From: TMP-86 sp044226865
GTDB taxonomy: Bacteria > Pseudomonadota > Gammaproteobacteria > Steroidobacterales > Steroidobacteraceae
Length of the DNA stretch: 64,000 bases
Reading direction: 5' to 3'
Assembly (NCBI GenBank): GCA_044226865.1
Contig: JBGAGE010000006.1
Span: 62,001 to 126,000, forward strand
Positions 46,133 through 54,971 of the stretch are shown piece by piece. The notes below the pieces were generated by a model, which saw only the letters and a list, made by a program, of their open reading frames with translations, had not been told where the DNA came from and made no database searches. A program made the translations under genes and the position numbers. The first letter of the stretch is position 1, and every line of letters starts with the position of its first letter.

Positions 46133-47226
46133 ATGGCCTTGAATCGCAGAACCTTCTTTGAAACGGCAATCGCCGCCGTGACGGTCGGGCGCTCAGCGTT
46201 GGCGGCGCAACCGGCGGCACTAGGGTACTTCGCGCCGGCCGAAGAGTCAGCTCACGCGCGTACGTGGATGTGCTGGCCGTCGAACCCATCGATCTACGGG
46301 GAGCCGGCCGCATATTTCGAGAGTGTTCAAGAAGCGCTGGGCAGGCTCGCGGCGGCGATCGCCCAACACGAGCCTGTTTCGATGTTGGCGGCCGCCAAAC
46401 ACCAGGCGCTGGCCGCGCGACTGTGCGGTTCCAAGGTCACATTGGTCGATATTCAGACGGACGATATGTGGGCACGGGATTCGGGGCCGGTTTTTCTCCG
46501 GAGCGGTGCCGGTAAAGCGGCGATATTGGATCTGAATTTCAATGGATGGGGTGGCAAGCAGGTGCATCGGTGGGATCGGCAGATCTCCTCGTCCATCGCC
46601 CAACTGACGGGCTGTGCCTATATCAAGTCCGCGCTGACTGGCGAGGGGGGGGCATCGAATACGATGGCGATGGCACGCTCATTCTCACCGAGAGTTGCTG
46701 GGTGAATGACAATCGCAATCCCGGATGGTCGCGAGAGAAGATCGAACGGGAGCTCAAGGCGGGTCTCGGCGTCCAGAAGGTCATCTGGTTGCCGGGCGTG
46801 CGAGGCAAGGACATTACCGATGGCCACATCGATGGCATGGTGCGGATCGTGCGGCCCGGGGTTCTCATTCTGGGGACCCGTCCGGGAGATAAGACTTCCG
46901 AATGGGCCCTGGCCCGTGCAGAAGCGAAAAGAATTCTCTCCGCGGCCACCGATGCGAGGAGCCGACGTTTCCAAATCGTGGAGATTCCCCGCGCCGAGCA
47001 GGTGCGTTCTACCCGCGAAGGCTTCTTTTCCGGATACGCCAACTACTACGTCGGGAATGGCGCGGTGTACACGCCGCAGTTCGGAGATGCGACAACGGAC
47101 GCTCACGCGGTGGCGACACTGACCCGGCTATTCCCCACGAGGACCGTTGTGTCCTTGGACGTCGATCGCATCTATGAAAATGGCGGCGGAATCCATTGTG
47201 TGACGCAGCAGCAACCCTTGGTTTAG
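46133..47226 (+). pseudogene. aguA: Agmatine deiminase-family gene with a frameshift in a G8 tract
   Basis: Two overlapping frames form one agmatine/peptidyl-arginine deiminase. The first (46133-46705) has a Tat/Sec-like start (NRRTFFETAIAAVTVGRSAL), the MCWPSNPSIYG region, and DDMWARDSGPVFL with catalytic Asp. It runs out of frame at the G tract. The second, ending at 47226, continues GGIEYDGDGTLILTESCWVN, ITDGHIDGMVRI (catalytic His) and GGGIHCVTQQQP (catalytic Cys). One extra G (nine) restores a 364-residue protein of normal length. An exported version is unusual; agmatine deiminases are normally cytoplasmic. Confidence 0.85.
46645..46652 (+). repeat. G8 homopolymer at the deiminase frameshift
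   Basis: Eight Gs inside the codons for the conserved E-G-G-G-I-E motif. Nine Gs (or six, with a two-glycine version) would keep the frame. Slippage-prone tract. Confidence 0.9.
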
Positions 47227-47325
47227 CGCAGAATGGCCCGCCCGCCTGACCGAGGCAAAGCCTAAACGCGTTGAGGTCGGGTAATTGCACGCTCGATCCT
47301 CCTTGGCCCAAGTCCTCGACAACAC

Positions 47326-48705
47326 ATGGCACCCGCTCCCAGCATCAAGCAACTCCACGCCGAGGCACAGCGCGCCGCTCGCCTCCGGCGTGAACAGACG
47401 GGAGCGCCGCCGCACGCCGTGGCACATGTGCGGCGCGGCATTGCGCAGCGGTTTGCCCAGTTTCGCACTGCGGGAGCCGGCGCCTTCGTGGCGTTCCTGG
47501 CCGTGCTCGGCCCCGGTCTCCTCGCTGGGCTGTCCGACGATGATCCGGCCGGCATCACCACCTATTCCGTGCTCGGCACCGATCACGGTTACCGGTTGCT
47601 GTGGATCATCCCGGCCTCGACCGCTCTGCTCGTGCTGTTCCATCTGCTGGCCGTGCGCATCGGCGCCGGCAGCGGCAAGGGCTTCGTGGGCGTCATCCGC
47701 GACCGATGGGGGCGCGGATGGGGGTATGGCGCCGTCATCGGCTTGCTGTTCGCGAACTTCGGCACCATCTGCGCCGAGTACGCGGGCATCTCGGCGGCCG
47801 GGTCCTTGGTCGGCATGCCCTCCTGGATCAGCGCACCGATTGCCGGCGTGCTCATATCGCTGATTGTCGTGCTCGGCTCGTTTCACCGCGTGGAAGGCAT
47901 CCTGCTGGTGGTGTCCTCGACGCTGGCGTTCTACATCGTCGATGGCATCGTGGCGGCGCCCGACTGGTCGCAGGTCTGGCACGGCGCGCTGGTGCCGTCG
48001 ATGCCGGTGGACGAGCAGGGCTGGATCGCGATCGCAGCGACGCTCGGCACCACGCTCGCGCCCTGGGGGCTCGCGTTCATCCAGTCGTACGCGGTGGACA
48101 AGAAAATCACGGTGGCAAACTTGCGCTGGGAGCGCGTCGATGTGGTGATCGGCTCGGTGCTGACGGGCGTCATCGGGCTCGCGGTGGCAGTGGCCTGCGC
48201 CGCCACGTTGAATCGCGCCGGCGTGCACATCGAGGATGCGCGCGATGCGGCTGCCGCGCTGCGGCCGCTCGCCGGTTCGTTTGCGACGGTGCTGTTCGGC
48301 GCCGGCCTTTTGGGTGCCTCGCTGCTGGCTGCCGCCATCGTGCCGCTCGCCACCGCCTACTCCATGGCCGAAGGGATCGGCGCGCCGGCGTCACTCGATC
48401 TCGATTCGCACCATTTTCAGTTCTTTTACGCCGCCTTCATCGCCCTCACGGTGGCGGCCGTCAGTGTCGTATCGTTGCCGGGGCTGCCCCTGATTCCGTT
48501 GATCTACGCGAGCCAGGTGGTGAACGCCGTGCTGCTGCCGCTGCACGTGCTCGCGCTGCTGCTGCTCGCACGAGACGCGAAGGTCATCGGCGAGGCGCGA
48601 CCGCAGGCGTGGGTGTTCGGCGCCGGCTGGGTGAGCCTGGTGCTGATCCTGGCGTGCGTCGGGGCGCTGGCGTGGAGTTGGCTTGCCGCGATCATTCGAG
48701 GCTGA
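47326..48705 (+). CDS. NRAMP-related divalent metal transporter, variant TM1 motif
   Basis: This 459-residue protein has about eleven membrane helices. TM1 carries GPGLLAGLSDDDPAGITTYS, where classical NRAMP has DPGN; TM6 has LGTTLAPWGLAF where NRAMP has MPH. Replacement of the Met and Asn ligands points to the NRAMP-related branch associated with Mg2+ or Al3+ rather than Fe2+/Mn2+. The hydrophilic N-terminus of 45 residues is Arg/Ala-rich. It is a single gene with no iron or manganese regulator nearby. Confidence 0.83.
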   Translation: MAPAPSIKQLHAEAQRAARLRREQTGAPPHAVAHVRRGIAQRFAQFRTAGAGAFVAFLAVLGPGLLAGLSDDDPAGITTYSVLGTDHGYRLLWIIPASTALLVLFHLLAVRIGAGSGKGFVGVIRDRWGRGWGYGAVIGLLFANFGTICAEYAGISAAGSLVGMPSWISAPIAGVLISLIVVLGSFHRVEGILLVVSSTLAFYIVDGIVAAPDWSQVWHGALVPSMPVDEQGWIAIAATLGTTLAPWGLAFIQSYAVDKKITVANLRWERVDVVIGSVLTGVIGLAVAVACAATLNRAGVHIEDARDAAAALRPLAGSFATVLFGAGLLGASLLAAAIVPLATAYSMAEGIGAPASLDLDSHHFQFFYAAFIALTVAAVSVVSLPGLPLIPLIYASQVVNAVLLPLHVLALLLLARDAKVIGEARPQAWVFGAGWVSLVLILACVGALAWSWLAAIIRG

Positions 48706-48773
48706 TCTTTGTTGCAGGCAAAGCGGCCATGGGGCATGGTGCATTGCAATTGCGATGCATAGGGAGATCAGCG

Positions 48774-49052
48774 ATGTCGGACCCCAAATCACGAACGATT
48801 CCTCCGTTGCGGGTGTCGGAGCAGTTGCGGGCCGATGCAGAGAGTGTGCTCGCTCCCGGCGAAACCTTGTCTGCCTTCGTGATGGACGCTGTTTCACGCG
48901 CGATCGATTTTAGAAAATCTCAAACGGAATTCCTCGCCCGTGGGATGGCCAGTGCGCAGGATGCGAAGACCACGGGCGGTTACGTCTCAACGGCAAAGGC
49001 TCTTTCTGGGCTTCGCAAGCGCCTGGATAATGCGCGTCGCACGCGCAAATGA
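48774..49052 (+). CDS. Antitoxin-like protein of a type II toxin-antitoxin pair
   Basis: This 92-residue protein starts at ATG 48774 behind AGGGAGA. PPLRVSEQLRADAESVLAPG followed by ETLSAFVMDAVSRAI is a ribbon-helix-helix-like DNA-binding segment as in YlcI/ParD-type antitoxins. The C-terminus (GGYVSTAKALSGLRKRLDNA) would bind the toxin. It overlaps the next frame by ATGA, where a ParE/RelE toxin starts but is broken. Confidence 0.75.
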   Translation: MSDPKSRTIPPLRVSEQLRADAESVLAPGETLSAFVMDAVSRAIDFRKSQTEFLARGMASAQDAKTTGGYVSTAKALSGLRKRLDNARRTRK

Positions 49053-49176
49053 CCTATCGGGTTCGCCTCACGGCGGGCGCACTAGAAGAGGTTACGTTGC
49101 GCTCTTCGAGATCGAGGATCGACGCACCGTTACCATCGTGGCCGTTCGCCATCAACGCGAAGACGACTATCATTGA
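49049..49176 (+). pseudogene. ParE/RelE toxin gene with internal deletion
   Basis: The frame from ATG 49049 begins MTYRVRLTAGALEE, a ParE/RelE N-terminus. Immediately afterwards a different frame gives GYVALFEIEDRRTVTIVAVR then HQREDDYH and stop at 49176, the family C-terminus. Some 55-60 central codons and the reading phase are missing, so no toxin can be made. The junction is near 49090. Confidence 0.78.
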
Positions 49177-49277
49177 TTGCGCGCTTGCTGGACCCGTTCG
49201 GCGAGGAAGACCTCGCTTTTTGAAAATGCCGCGGTTCAAATGTCGTTCCGATGGATTCGAACGACGCCAGGGCTCTT

Positions 49278-50507
49278 TTATCTCGCCTCTGCCGCGGCTA
49301 CTTGGCGTTGATTCTCCGCCATCTCCTCCGCAATAGACCGAGGATAAGGCGGCCCCGCATACGGCGGCTCAGGCTTCTGCAATTTCAACGCCGCCGCCTG
49401 CTCCTTGGACGCCGGCACCACATTCACTTGCGTCCACCGCGCCAGGAGCGTTGCTGAAATCGCGGAATTCGCGCCACTCTCGTCCGGCGCAAAATCCGCC
49501 AACCGACGGAGCGCCTTGTACATGGACGGCGCCGAGGACTGACCATAGCTCTGATGGTGCGTCGAGTACGAGCGCATCATCTGCGAGTACCAGCTCTCGA
49601 TGTCCACGTACCCTGCGATCATGCCCTCCGCCCGCGTGGAGGTGAGGTTGAGCCGGAAGCGGGCATCGTGCATGAACTCATCCGTGGGGATGTAGAACAC
49701 CGCCCAGGGATAGATGAAGTCGGCAGGGTCCGTGGCGAGCACCCCATCCTTGATGCGGCCGTGCATCTTCTGCACGTACTTCGAGCCCCACTTCACGTCG
49801 ATCCGCTGCGAGCCGCCGGGAATGGCGTTCTTGCCGGTGGCATCCAAAAGGATGGGATCGCGGCCGCGGTAGAACATCACCGTCACGTCATCGTCGTTGA
49901 CGAGGCTATCGACACCGGTGAGCTCGATGACCCAGCGGTTGTACACGTCCTTGGTGACTTCGTCGTTGTCGAAGCCCTGGATGGCGCCTTCGGGCGGGCG
50001 GTAATTGCGGATGCAGCCGAGCACGCGGTACAGGTTGTTGTCGACGCCTTTTTCGCCCTCGGGGCTGGTGAAATCCTTCGGCCCCACCTTGCCATCAAGG
50101 TTCATCCCATAAGAGGTCGGCCCGCCGGCTTCGAGGAACTTGAACTGCTCGTTCGCGGTGGTGGGGTACCAGCTGTCGATCTCGCGCCGCAGCTGCGTCT
50201 CCAGCAGCGTGCGCTGCTTGCCATCCTGCGGGAACAGCGTCTTGAAGTGCTCGCGATTGCCCTCGTTGTAGCCCTGCGGGCATTCGGTCTTGCCGTCGGC
50301 GCTCTCCCACACGGCCCAATGCAGGTCGGTGAGCACATAGGCGATGGTGCCGTTGGGGGGCGGAGGCGGGGGCTCGGCAGCCGGCGCGGCAGGTGCCGCC
50401 GCCGTCGCCACGGGCGTTTCCGCGGAAACGCCACTCACCCACACCGCCAGCGCCGCCACGACGCCAACAGCCGCCCGACTACGAAACCGCCTGATGAAAG
50501 GACTCAA
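49278..50507 (-). CDS. Exported protein of unknown function in the DUF1552/DUF1592 operon
   Basis: TTG 50507 overlaps the upstream stop (TTGA) and gives 409 residues with a signal peptide (AAVGVVAALAVWVSGVSAET) followed by a Pro-rich linker. The mature part has TIAYVLTDLHWAVWESADGK, TECPQGYNEGNREHF, and later FMHDARFRLNLTSTRAEGMI, AGYVDIESW. I recognise no family. The dispersed palindrome falls at the signal-peptide end (G-V-S-A-E-T). It is the last gene of the operon. Confidence 0.75.
   Translation of the reverse strand: MSPFIRRFRSRAAVGVVAALAVWVSGVSAETPVATAAAPAAPAAEPPPPPPNGTIAYVLTDLHWAVWESADGKTECPQGYNEGNREHFKTLFPQDGKQRTLLETQLRREIDSWYPTTANEQFKFLEAGGPTSYGMNLDGKVGPKDFTSPEGEKGVDNNLYRVLGCIRNYRPPEGAIQGFDNDEVTKDVYNRWVIELTGVDSLVNDDDVTVMFYRGRDPILLDATGKNAIPGGSQRIDVKWGSKYVQKMHGRIKDGVLATDPADFIYPWAVFYIPTDEFMHDARFRLNLTSTRAEGMIAGYVDIESWYSQMMRSYSTHHQSYGQSSAPSMYKALRRLADFAPDESGANSAISATLLARWTQVNVVPASKEQAAALKLQKPEPPYAGPPYPRSIAEEMAENQRQVAAAEAR
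50413..50432. repeat. Dispersed palindrome, copy 6 (20-bp perfect form)
   Basis: GGCGTTTCCGCGGAAACGCC is perfectly palindromic and contains the 14-mer at 50417-50430. It encodes the end of the signal peptide of the flanking gene. Confidence 0.85.
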
Positions 50508-51868
50508 TCGCCACCCCTGGTCCGCCGGTTGAAATCATCGCGGAGGTAAAAAGCCATGAAGCCATTGCGCTTGCCGCGGAACTCGCCGAGCCCGTCGGCA
50601 TTCACATCGCCGGGCCGCTTGTCGCCCGAATAGGTATATATCGGGCGATCACGATACGCCCACACGCGCAAGGAACCGGGCTGCCCAGCCTTCGCAAACC
50701 GCCCGGTCTTGGGATGGATATCCACGATGCTCCAGGCGCGGCTGTTGCTCTTCGCCCCCGGCGCGGCCTGCACATACGGAAATGCCTTCAGGCAACGCTC
50801 CACATCCCCAGCCCCGCACATGGCGAGCCGATAAGCCTGCGTCTGCGTCGGATGATCGCAGCCCAACTGGTCCAGGGCGTCATCGCCGCAAGTGTACGAG
50901 TACAGCGTCTTGCCGTTTGGATCCGCGATCACGATGCCGGCCGTGGTGACCTGCCGCGTGAACCCTTCCGGCGCGGGCGGTGAGCGCTGCGTGTACACAT
51001 TGTGCCAGCCCGGCTCATCGCTCCCGTCCAGGCTTTGCGCCTCGCGGTCCTCCCGATAGCGATACAGCGGCTTCTTGCGAAACGCCCACTGCTTCACGCC
51101 GGGCAGACGCTCGAAGACGCTCCAATCGCCATGCGTCCGCGCCGCCTGCGGCGCCAGGATCGGTTCCCACGTCTCTGTGCACTTCGCATCGCAGTTGGAC
51201 TTGTTGTCGCCGTCCGCATCGGAAAAATACACGGAGAACTTGCGGCCATCGAGCAGCATCCGACCCGTACGATCGGTGGCCACATTGAACCCCGGCGGCA
51301 AATCCGGCGGCGGCTGCGCCGGCACGCGCATCGCGGGCGTGTCGCCGCGATGCTCATAGGAATCCCCACCCAGCACATCGCCCGGCTGCTTATCCAGTAC
51401 GGAGGTGTACAGCGCCTGGCCATCGTAGGCCCACTGCTTCTTGCCATCCTTTCGGGTGATCAGCGACCACTTTCCCACGGGCTTCGCATTCGCGGCGGCG
51501 AGCACCGGCGGATACGCCTGCGCGCAGGTGGGACGGGTATCCAGATCAGGCAGCAACATGCCGCCCGGGTACGGGCTCATGAACCCGGTGTTGACGGTGG
51601 TCTTGACGTCCGTGCAGTTGACCTCGCCCTTGGGGTCACCGGTGGTGCCCACGCGCTGGTTGTCGAAGGGCCACTTGTACAGCGTCTTGCCGCTGGCATC
51701 GGCGAACACCGGGCCGTCGAGCTCGGTGTTCTCCACCCGGAACCCCGGGGGCATGGGTACTTTTATATAGGGCTCGGTCTCGCGCGCCGCGGCCGCCTGC
51801 GCGGCGCCTGCCGCCAGCACCGCCCACGCCCCCAGCCCGATCAACCCCCCGAGCTTGATCACATTCAT
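50504..51868 (-). CDS. Exported COG4315-like repeat protein
   Basis: This 454-residue protein starts at ATG 51868 with a signal peptide (LIGLGAWAVLAAGAAQAAAA). It contains several copies of the secreted-repeat pattern found in COG4315-type proteins: DASGKTLYKWPFDNQ, KQWAYDGQALYTSVLDKQPG, RKFSVYFSDADGDNKSNCDA, KQWAFRKKPLYRYREDREAQ, NGKTLYSYTCGDD, RVWAYRDRPIYTYSGDKRPG. Cysteines occur near each module. It lies 14 bases after the DUF1552 gene and is coupled to the next gene. Possibly a periplasmic or surface binding protein. Confidence 0.75.
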   Translation of the reverse strand: MNVIKLGGLIGLGAWAVLAAGAAQAAAARETEPYIKVPMPPGFRVENTELDGPVFADASGKTLYKWPFDNQRVGTTGDPKGEVNCTDVKTTVNTGFMSPYPGGMLLPDLDTRPTCAQAYPPVLAAANAKPVGKWSLITRKDGKKQWAYDGQALYTSVLDKQPGDVLGGDSYEHRGDTPAMRVPAQPPPDLPPGFNVATDRTGRMLLDGRKFSVYFSDADGDNKSNCDAKCTETWEPILAPQAARTHGDWSVFERLPGVKQWAFRKKPLYRYREDREAQSLDGSDEPGWHNVYTQRSPPAPEGFTRQVTTAGIVIADPNGKTLYSYTCGDDALDQLGCDHPTQTQAYRLAMCGAGDVERCLKAFPYVQAAPGAKSNSRAWSIVDIHPKTGRFAKAGQPGSLRVWAYRDRPIYTYSGDKRPGDVNADGLGEFRGKRNGFMAFYLRDDFNRRTRGGD

Positions 51869-51882
51869 CTTATGAGAACCCT

Positions 51883-53238
51883 TCAGGCGACAATCTCGCT
51901 CAACGGACTGGACGTGTTGTTGCTCTTCGTGCCCCACGCGGGCGTGTCCACGCCCATCGTCTTCAGGATGGTGAAGCCGAGGCGCGTGGCCGGGCCTTCC
52001 TTGCCATCCACGTGGATGCCGCTCTTGATCCGCCCGCCGGCGCGGCCGGCCGTGAACATGGGCAGGCCGTCGAGCGAGTGGATGCGCGCCCAGGCGGAGT
52101 CCGTGCTCGCATAGATAAGTGTGTTGTCGAGCAGCGTGCCATCGCCTTCCTTCACCTTGGTGAAGGCTTCCACGAAGTAGGCCCAGGATTCCATCGCGCG
52201 CTTCAGGAACCAGGACGCGGTGGGCTGGTAGCCGAGCGACTGGTCCACCGGTTCCTCGTGCGTGCAAGTGTGATGCGGCTTCTCGTAGCCCGCCTTCACC
52301 GTGGAGGCGAAGGAGGCCGAGTAGGCCATGTTGAACACGCGCGTCTGGTCGCAGGCCACGGCCATGACCATGAGGTCGGTCATCATGCGATGGCGCTCGG
52401 CCACCACTTCGGAATCCACCGTTGTCTTGGGGTCCGCCGTGGGCGCCGTCACCGGATGGCAGGCCGCGATGGGTTCGGGCTTGGTGAGCTGCAGGTCGAA
52501 CTGCCGCTCCAGGTCGCGCAGGTTGGTGAAGTACTGATCCAGGCGCGCGCGGTCCTCCGCGCCCACCATCTTGGACAGTTCCTTGGTGCGATCCAGCACG
52601 CCACTGAGCACGCTCTTCCTCGCCAGGATGCGCGGGCTGGGCGTGAAGGTGGCGGCGTTCGGGTCCTGGTACTCGCCGGTGAACAGCTGCTTGTAGAAGT
52701 TCAGCGGCGAGGGCTCCGCGGCATTCACCGAGTTCGCGTTCTCATAGCTGAAGCTCGAGCGCACATCGCCATTGGCCGTGGCCGTCACCGACTGGAAGCG
52801 AGTGTTGCGGCCGATGACGCGCGAGACGGTCACATCGATGGTCTCGCCCGGCTTGTCCTCCGGGCCAATTGGCGCCGCGCCCGCGCGCGTGATGATCCAG
52901 CCCGAGTAATGGCACAGGTTGGGCGAGGAATCGCGCATGGCGTTGAAGCCGGTGAACACGTTCACGTGATCGCGCACCGGGGCGAGCGCCGCGAGTTCCT
53001 CCGGCAGGTCGTAGCCCGCGCCGGTCTTGCTGGGCACGAAGATCTTGGAGTTCATCCCCAGGCCCCAGAACCAGGTGCCGAAGCGCAAGGGAAGCGGCGC
53101 GCCGCTGGCCAGGGCCGTGCCGTTGTCGTTCAAGAAGCAGTTGAGGAGCGGTAATCCTAAGGTGACGACGCCACCGCCCACCACGCCTTGCAGGAAGCGG
53201 CGGCGGCCCAGGTCATAAAGGCGATTCAACTTGCTCAT
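51883..53238 (-). CDS. Tat-exported DUF1552 protein
   Basis: This 451-residue protein has a Tat signal (DLGRRRFLQGVVGGGVVTLG). DUF1552 features are FGTWFWGLGMNSKIFVP, VFTGFNAMRD, ANSVNAAEPSPLNFYKQLF, RHRMMTDLMVMAVACDQTRV, IYASTDSAWARIHSLDGLPM and AGRIKSGIHV, a fold related to sulfatase-like DUF1501. It starts at an ATGA overlap with the DUF1592 gene. The DUF1592-DUF1552 pair recurs in planctomycetes, myxobacteria and Steroidobacter-like bacteria; its role, presumably in polymer degradation, is not established. Confidence 0.92.
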   Translation of the reverse strand: MSKLNRLYDLGRRRFLQGVVGGGVVTLGLPLLNCFLNDNGTALASGAPLPLRFGTWFWGLGMNSKIFVPSKTGAGYDLPEELAALAPVRDHVNVFTGFNAMRDSSPNLCHYSGWIITRAGAAPIGPEDKPGETIDVTVSRVIGRNTRFQSVTATANGDVRSSFSYENANSVNAAEPSPLNFYKQLFTGEYQDPNAATFTPSPRILARKSVLSGVLDRTKELSKMVGAEDRARLDQYFTNLRDLERQFDLQLTKPEPIAACHPVTAPTADPKTTVDSEVVAERHRMMTDLMVMAVACDQTRVFNMAYSASFASTVKAGYEKPHHTCTHEEPVDQSLGYQPTASWFLKRAMESWAYFVEAFTKVKEGDGTLLDNTLIYASTDSAWARIHSLDGLPMFTAGRAGGRIKSGIHVDGKEGPATRLGFTILKTMGVDTPAWGTKSNNTSSPLSEIVA

Positions 53239-54971
53239 TTGGATGCTCCGGGAGATGCGCCGTCGTTGAGTTTGGGTGCGCCTTCCGCGCCACCCGCGGT
53301 CTGGGCGGGCGGCGTGGGCGCCGACGGTTCTGCAATATGGGAGAACGCCCGGCTGAGCGCAATGGTGCGCAGCAGGTCGGGCAGGCGGTACTGCTCATCG
53401 GCGAACTTCGCCGTCAGGTATTGCAGCATGGGCTTGTCCACCGCCCGAGCTTCCGTGCCCACGCCATAGGAGTAGGCGCGCTTGACCATGCAGGCCGGCA
53501 GTCCCGGCGCATCGTGCAGGGTCTGCGCCAAGCCTTGCGGGTCATTGAAAGTTTTACCATCGAGCGAGCCGCTGGCATCGATGGCCGCGCCGCGCTCGGT
53601 GGCGCGGTACTGGCCGGCGCCATCGAAGTTCTCCAGCGCTAGGCCAATGGGATCGGTGATCTTGTGGCAGCCCGCGCACACGGGGTTCGAGCGATGAAGC
53701 GCCAGGCGTTCACGCGCGGTTTTCAAAGTCGACTTCGGATCCTCGATCAGCGAGAAGTCCACATTGGGTGGTGGACGCGGCACCACCTGGCAGAGCAGGA
53801 GCTCCCGCAGCGCCTTGCCGCGGCGGGTGGCGGAGCTGCGCCCCGGGTGCGCGTGCGAGGCGAGGAAGGCGATCTGGGTCAACAGGCCCATGCGCGGGCT
53901 GCCTTCGGGGATGTCATAGGGCGTCCAACCCGGCGGGGCGGTCACGCCGTAGAGCGGACCCAAGGAGGGCGAGACGAAGATGTGCCGCGTGGTGAACAGA
54001 TCGCGGTAATCCCCGCGCCGCGTGAGCAGGTGATCGACGATGATGCGCAGGGTCTGCTCGCGCGCGTCCTGCACCGTGTCGCCCACGAAGGAGGGGTAGA
54101 TGGCCGGGTCCTTGGACAGCACGGCAAAGTCATCGAAGCCCAGCATGTCATCGAACAGCGCGCGCACGCCCGTCTCCAGGCGGGGGCTGGCGAGCAGGTA
54201 ATCCACGGCGCGCGTCAGGCCTTCGGGCTTCTGCAGGTCGCCGCGCGCCGCCCAGGTCAGCATTTGGTCATCGGGCGCCGCGTTCCACAGGAAGAAGCTC
54301 AGGCGGCTGGCCAGAGAATAAGAGTCCAGGCGCCGGTGGCCCGGGGAGGCCGGGTCGGGCTCGGTGCTGTCGATGACGAAGAGGGTGTCCGGGGAGACCA
54401 GGAGACCCTCGAGCGCCACCGTCAGGCCGGCGTAGAAATCCTTCATGCGATTGGCCGTGCTGCCTGCGCCTGCCACCAGCTTGTCGACCTCGGCCTTGGT
54501 CAACGGGCGGCGGTACAGGAGTCGGCCAACGGAGCTCAAGAATTGGGCGGCGCAGCGGGCATCGGCCTTGTCTTCGGCCTTCGGGGTGCAGGGGACCAGG
54601 AAGTTGCGGTGCTCGGGGCTTAGGACCATGTCCGCGATGGCGCCGGCGGTGCGCTGGAATTCCTGCATCTGCGCCGTCGTGACGCCGGCGCTGGAGGCGC
54701 CTACCTGCAGGAGGCCGTCGGTTCGGCGGAAGGGGGCGAAGTGGGGGACTACCTTTATGTCGGGGCCGAAGACGTACGCGAGAGTGTTGAGGTATTGGTC
54801 TTGGCTGATGAGCCGCACCCTTGCTGGCGATGCAGCATTTGGGGGTTCGGTGGGCTTGGCGTCGGGGGCCCTGGGGTCAGTGGTGGCGGCTGACGCGACG
54901 AGCAGGAGGCTGGTACTTGCGAGGATGGCGGCCAGGGTTTGGCCGATGCGAGCCTTAAACGGAATGATCAA
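53235..54971 (-). CDS. Exported DUF1592/DUF1588/DUF1585 (PSD) protein
   Basis: TTG 54971 is preferred (GGGGGAAAG five bases upstream, directly before a signal peptide IGQTLAAILASTSLLLVASA), giving 578 residues; TTG 55016 is in frame. DUF1592 spans SYSLASRLSFFLWNAAPDDQ to YRDLFTTRHIFVSP. DUF1588 holds a cytochrome-like motif NPVCAGCHKITDPIGLALEN, with Cys-x2-Cys-His for haem c. DUF1585 is the C-terminal DNPQ-like DUPGLPACMVKRAY region. The upstream DUF1587 is short. With one haem-binding site, it is a likely periplasmic redox or hydrolytic protein that works with the DUF1552 partner. Confidence 0.88.
   Translation of the reverse strand: MIIPFKARIGQTLAAILASTSLLLVASAATTDPRAPDAKPTEPPNAASPARVRLISQDQYLNTLAYVFGPDIKVVPHFAPFRRTDGLLQVGASSAGVTTAQMQEFQRTAGAIADMVLSPEHRNFLVPCTPKAEDKADARCAAQFLSSVGRLLYRRPLTKAEVDKLVAGAGSTANRMKDFYAGLTVALEGLLVSPDTLFVIDSTEPDPASPGHRRLDSYSLASRLSFFLWNAAPDDQMLTWAARGDLQKPEGLTRAVDYLLASPRLETGVRALFDDMLGFDDFAVLSKDPAIYPSFVGDTVQDAREQTLRIIVDHLLTRRGDYRDLFTTRHIFVSPSLGPLYGVTAPPGWTPYDIPEGSPRMGLLTQIAFLASHAHPGRSSATRRGKALRELLLCQVVPRPPPNVDFSLIEDPKSTLKTARERLALHRSNPVCAGCHKITDPIGLALENFDGAGQYRATERGAAIDASGSLDGKTFNDPQGLAQTLHDAPGLPACMVKRAYSYGVGTEARAVDKPMLQYLTAKFADEQYRLPDLLRTIALSRAFSHIAEPSAPTPPAQTAGGAEGAPKLNDGASPGASK

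Noticed and set aside
47601..48770. Long plus-strand frame overlapping the NRAMP-related gene
   Set aside because: Arg-rich shadow of the transporter; only its last 92 codons, from 48774, form a real antitoxin-like gene.
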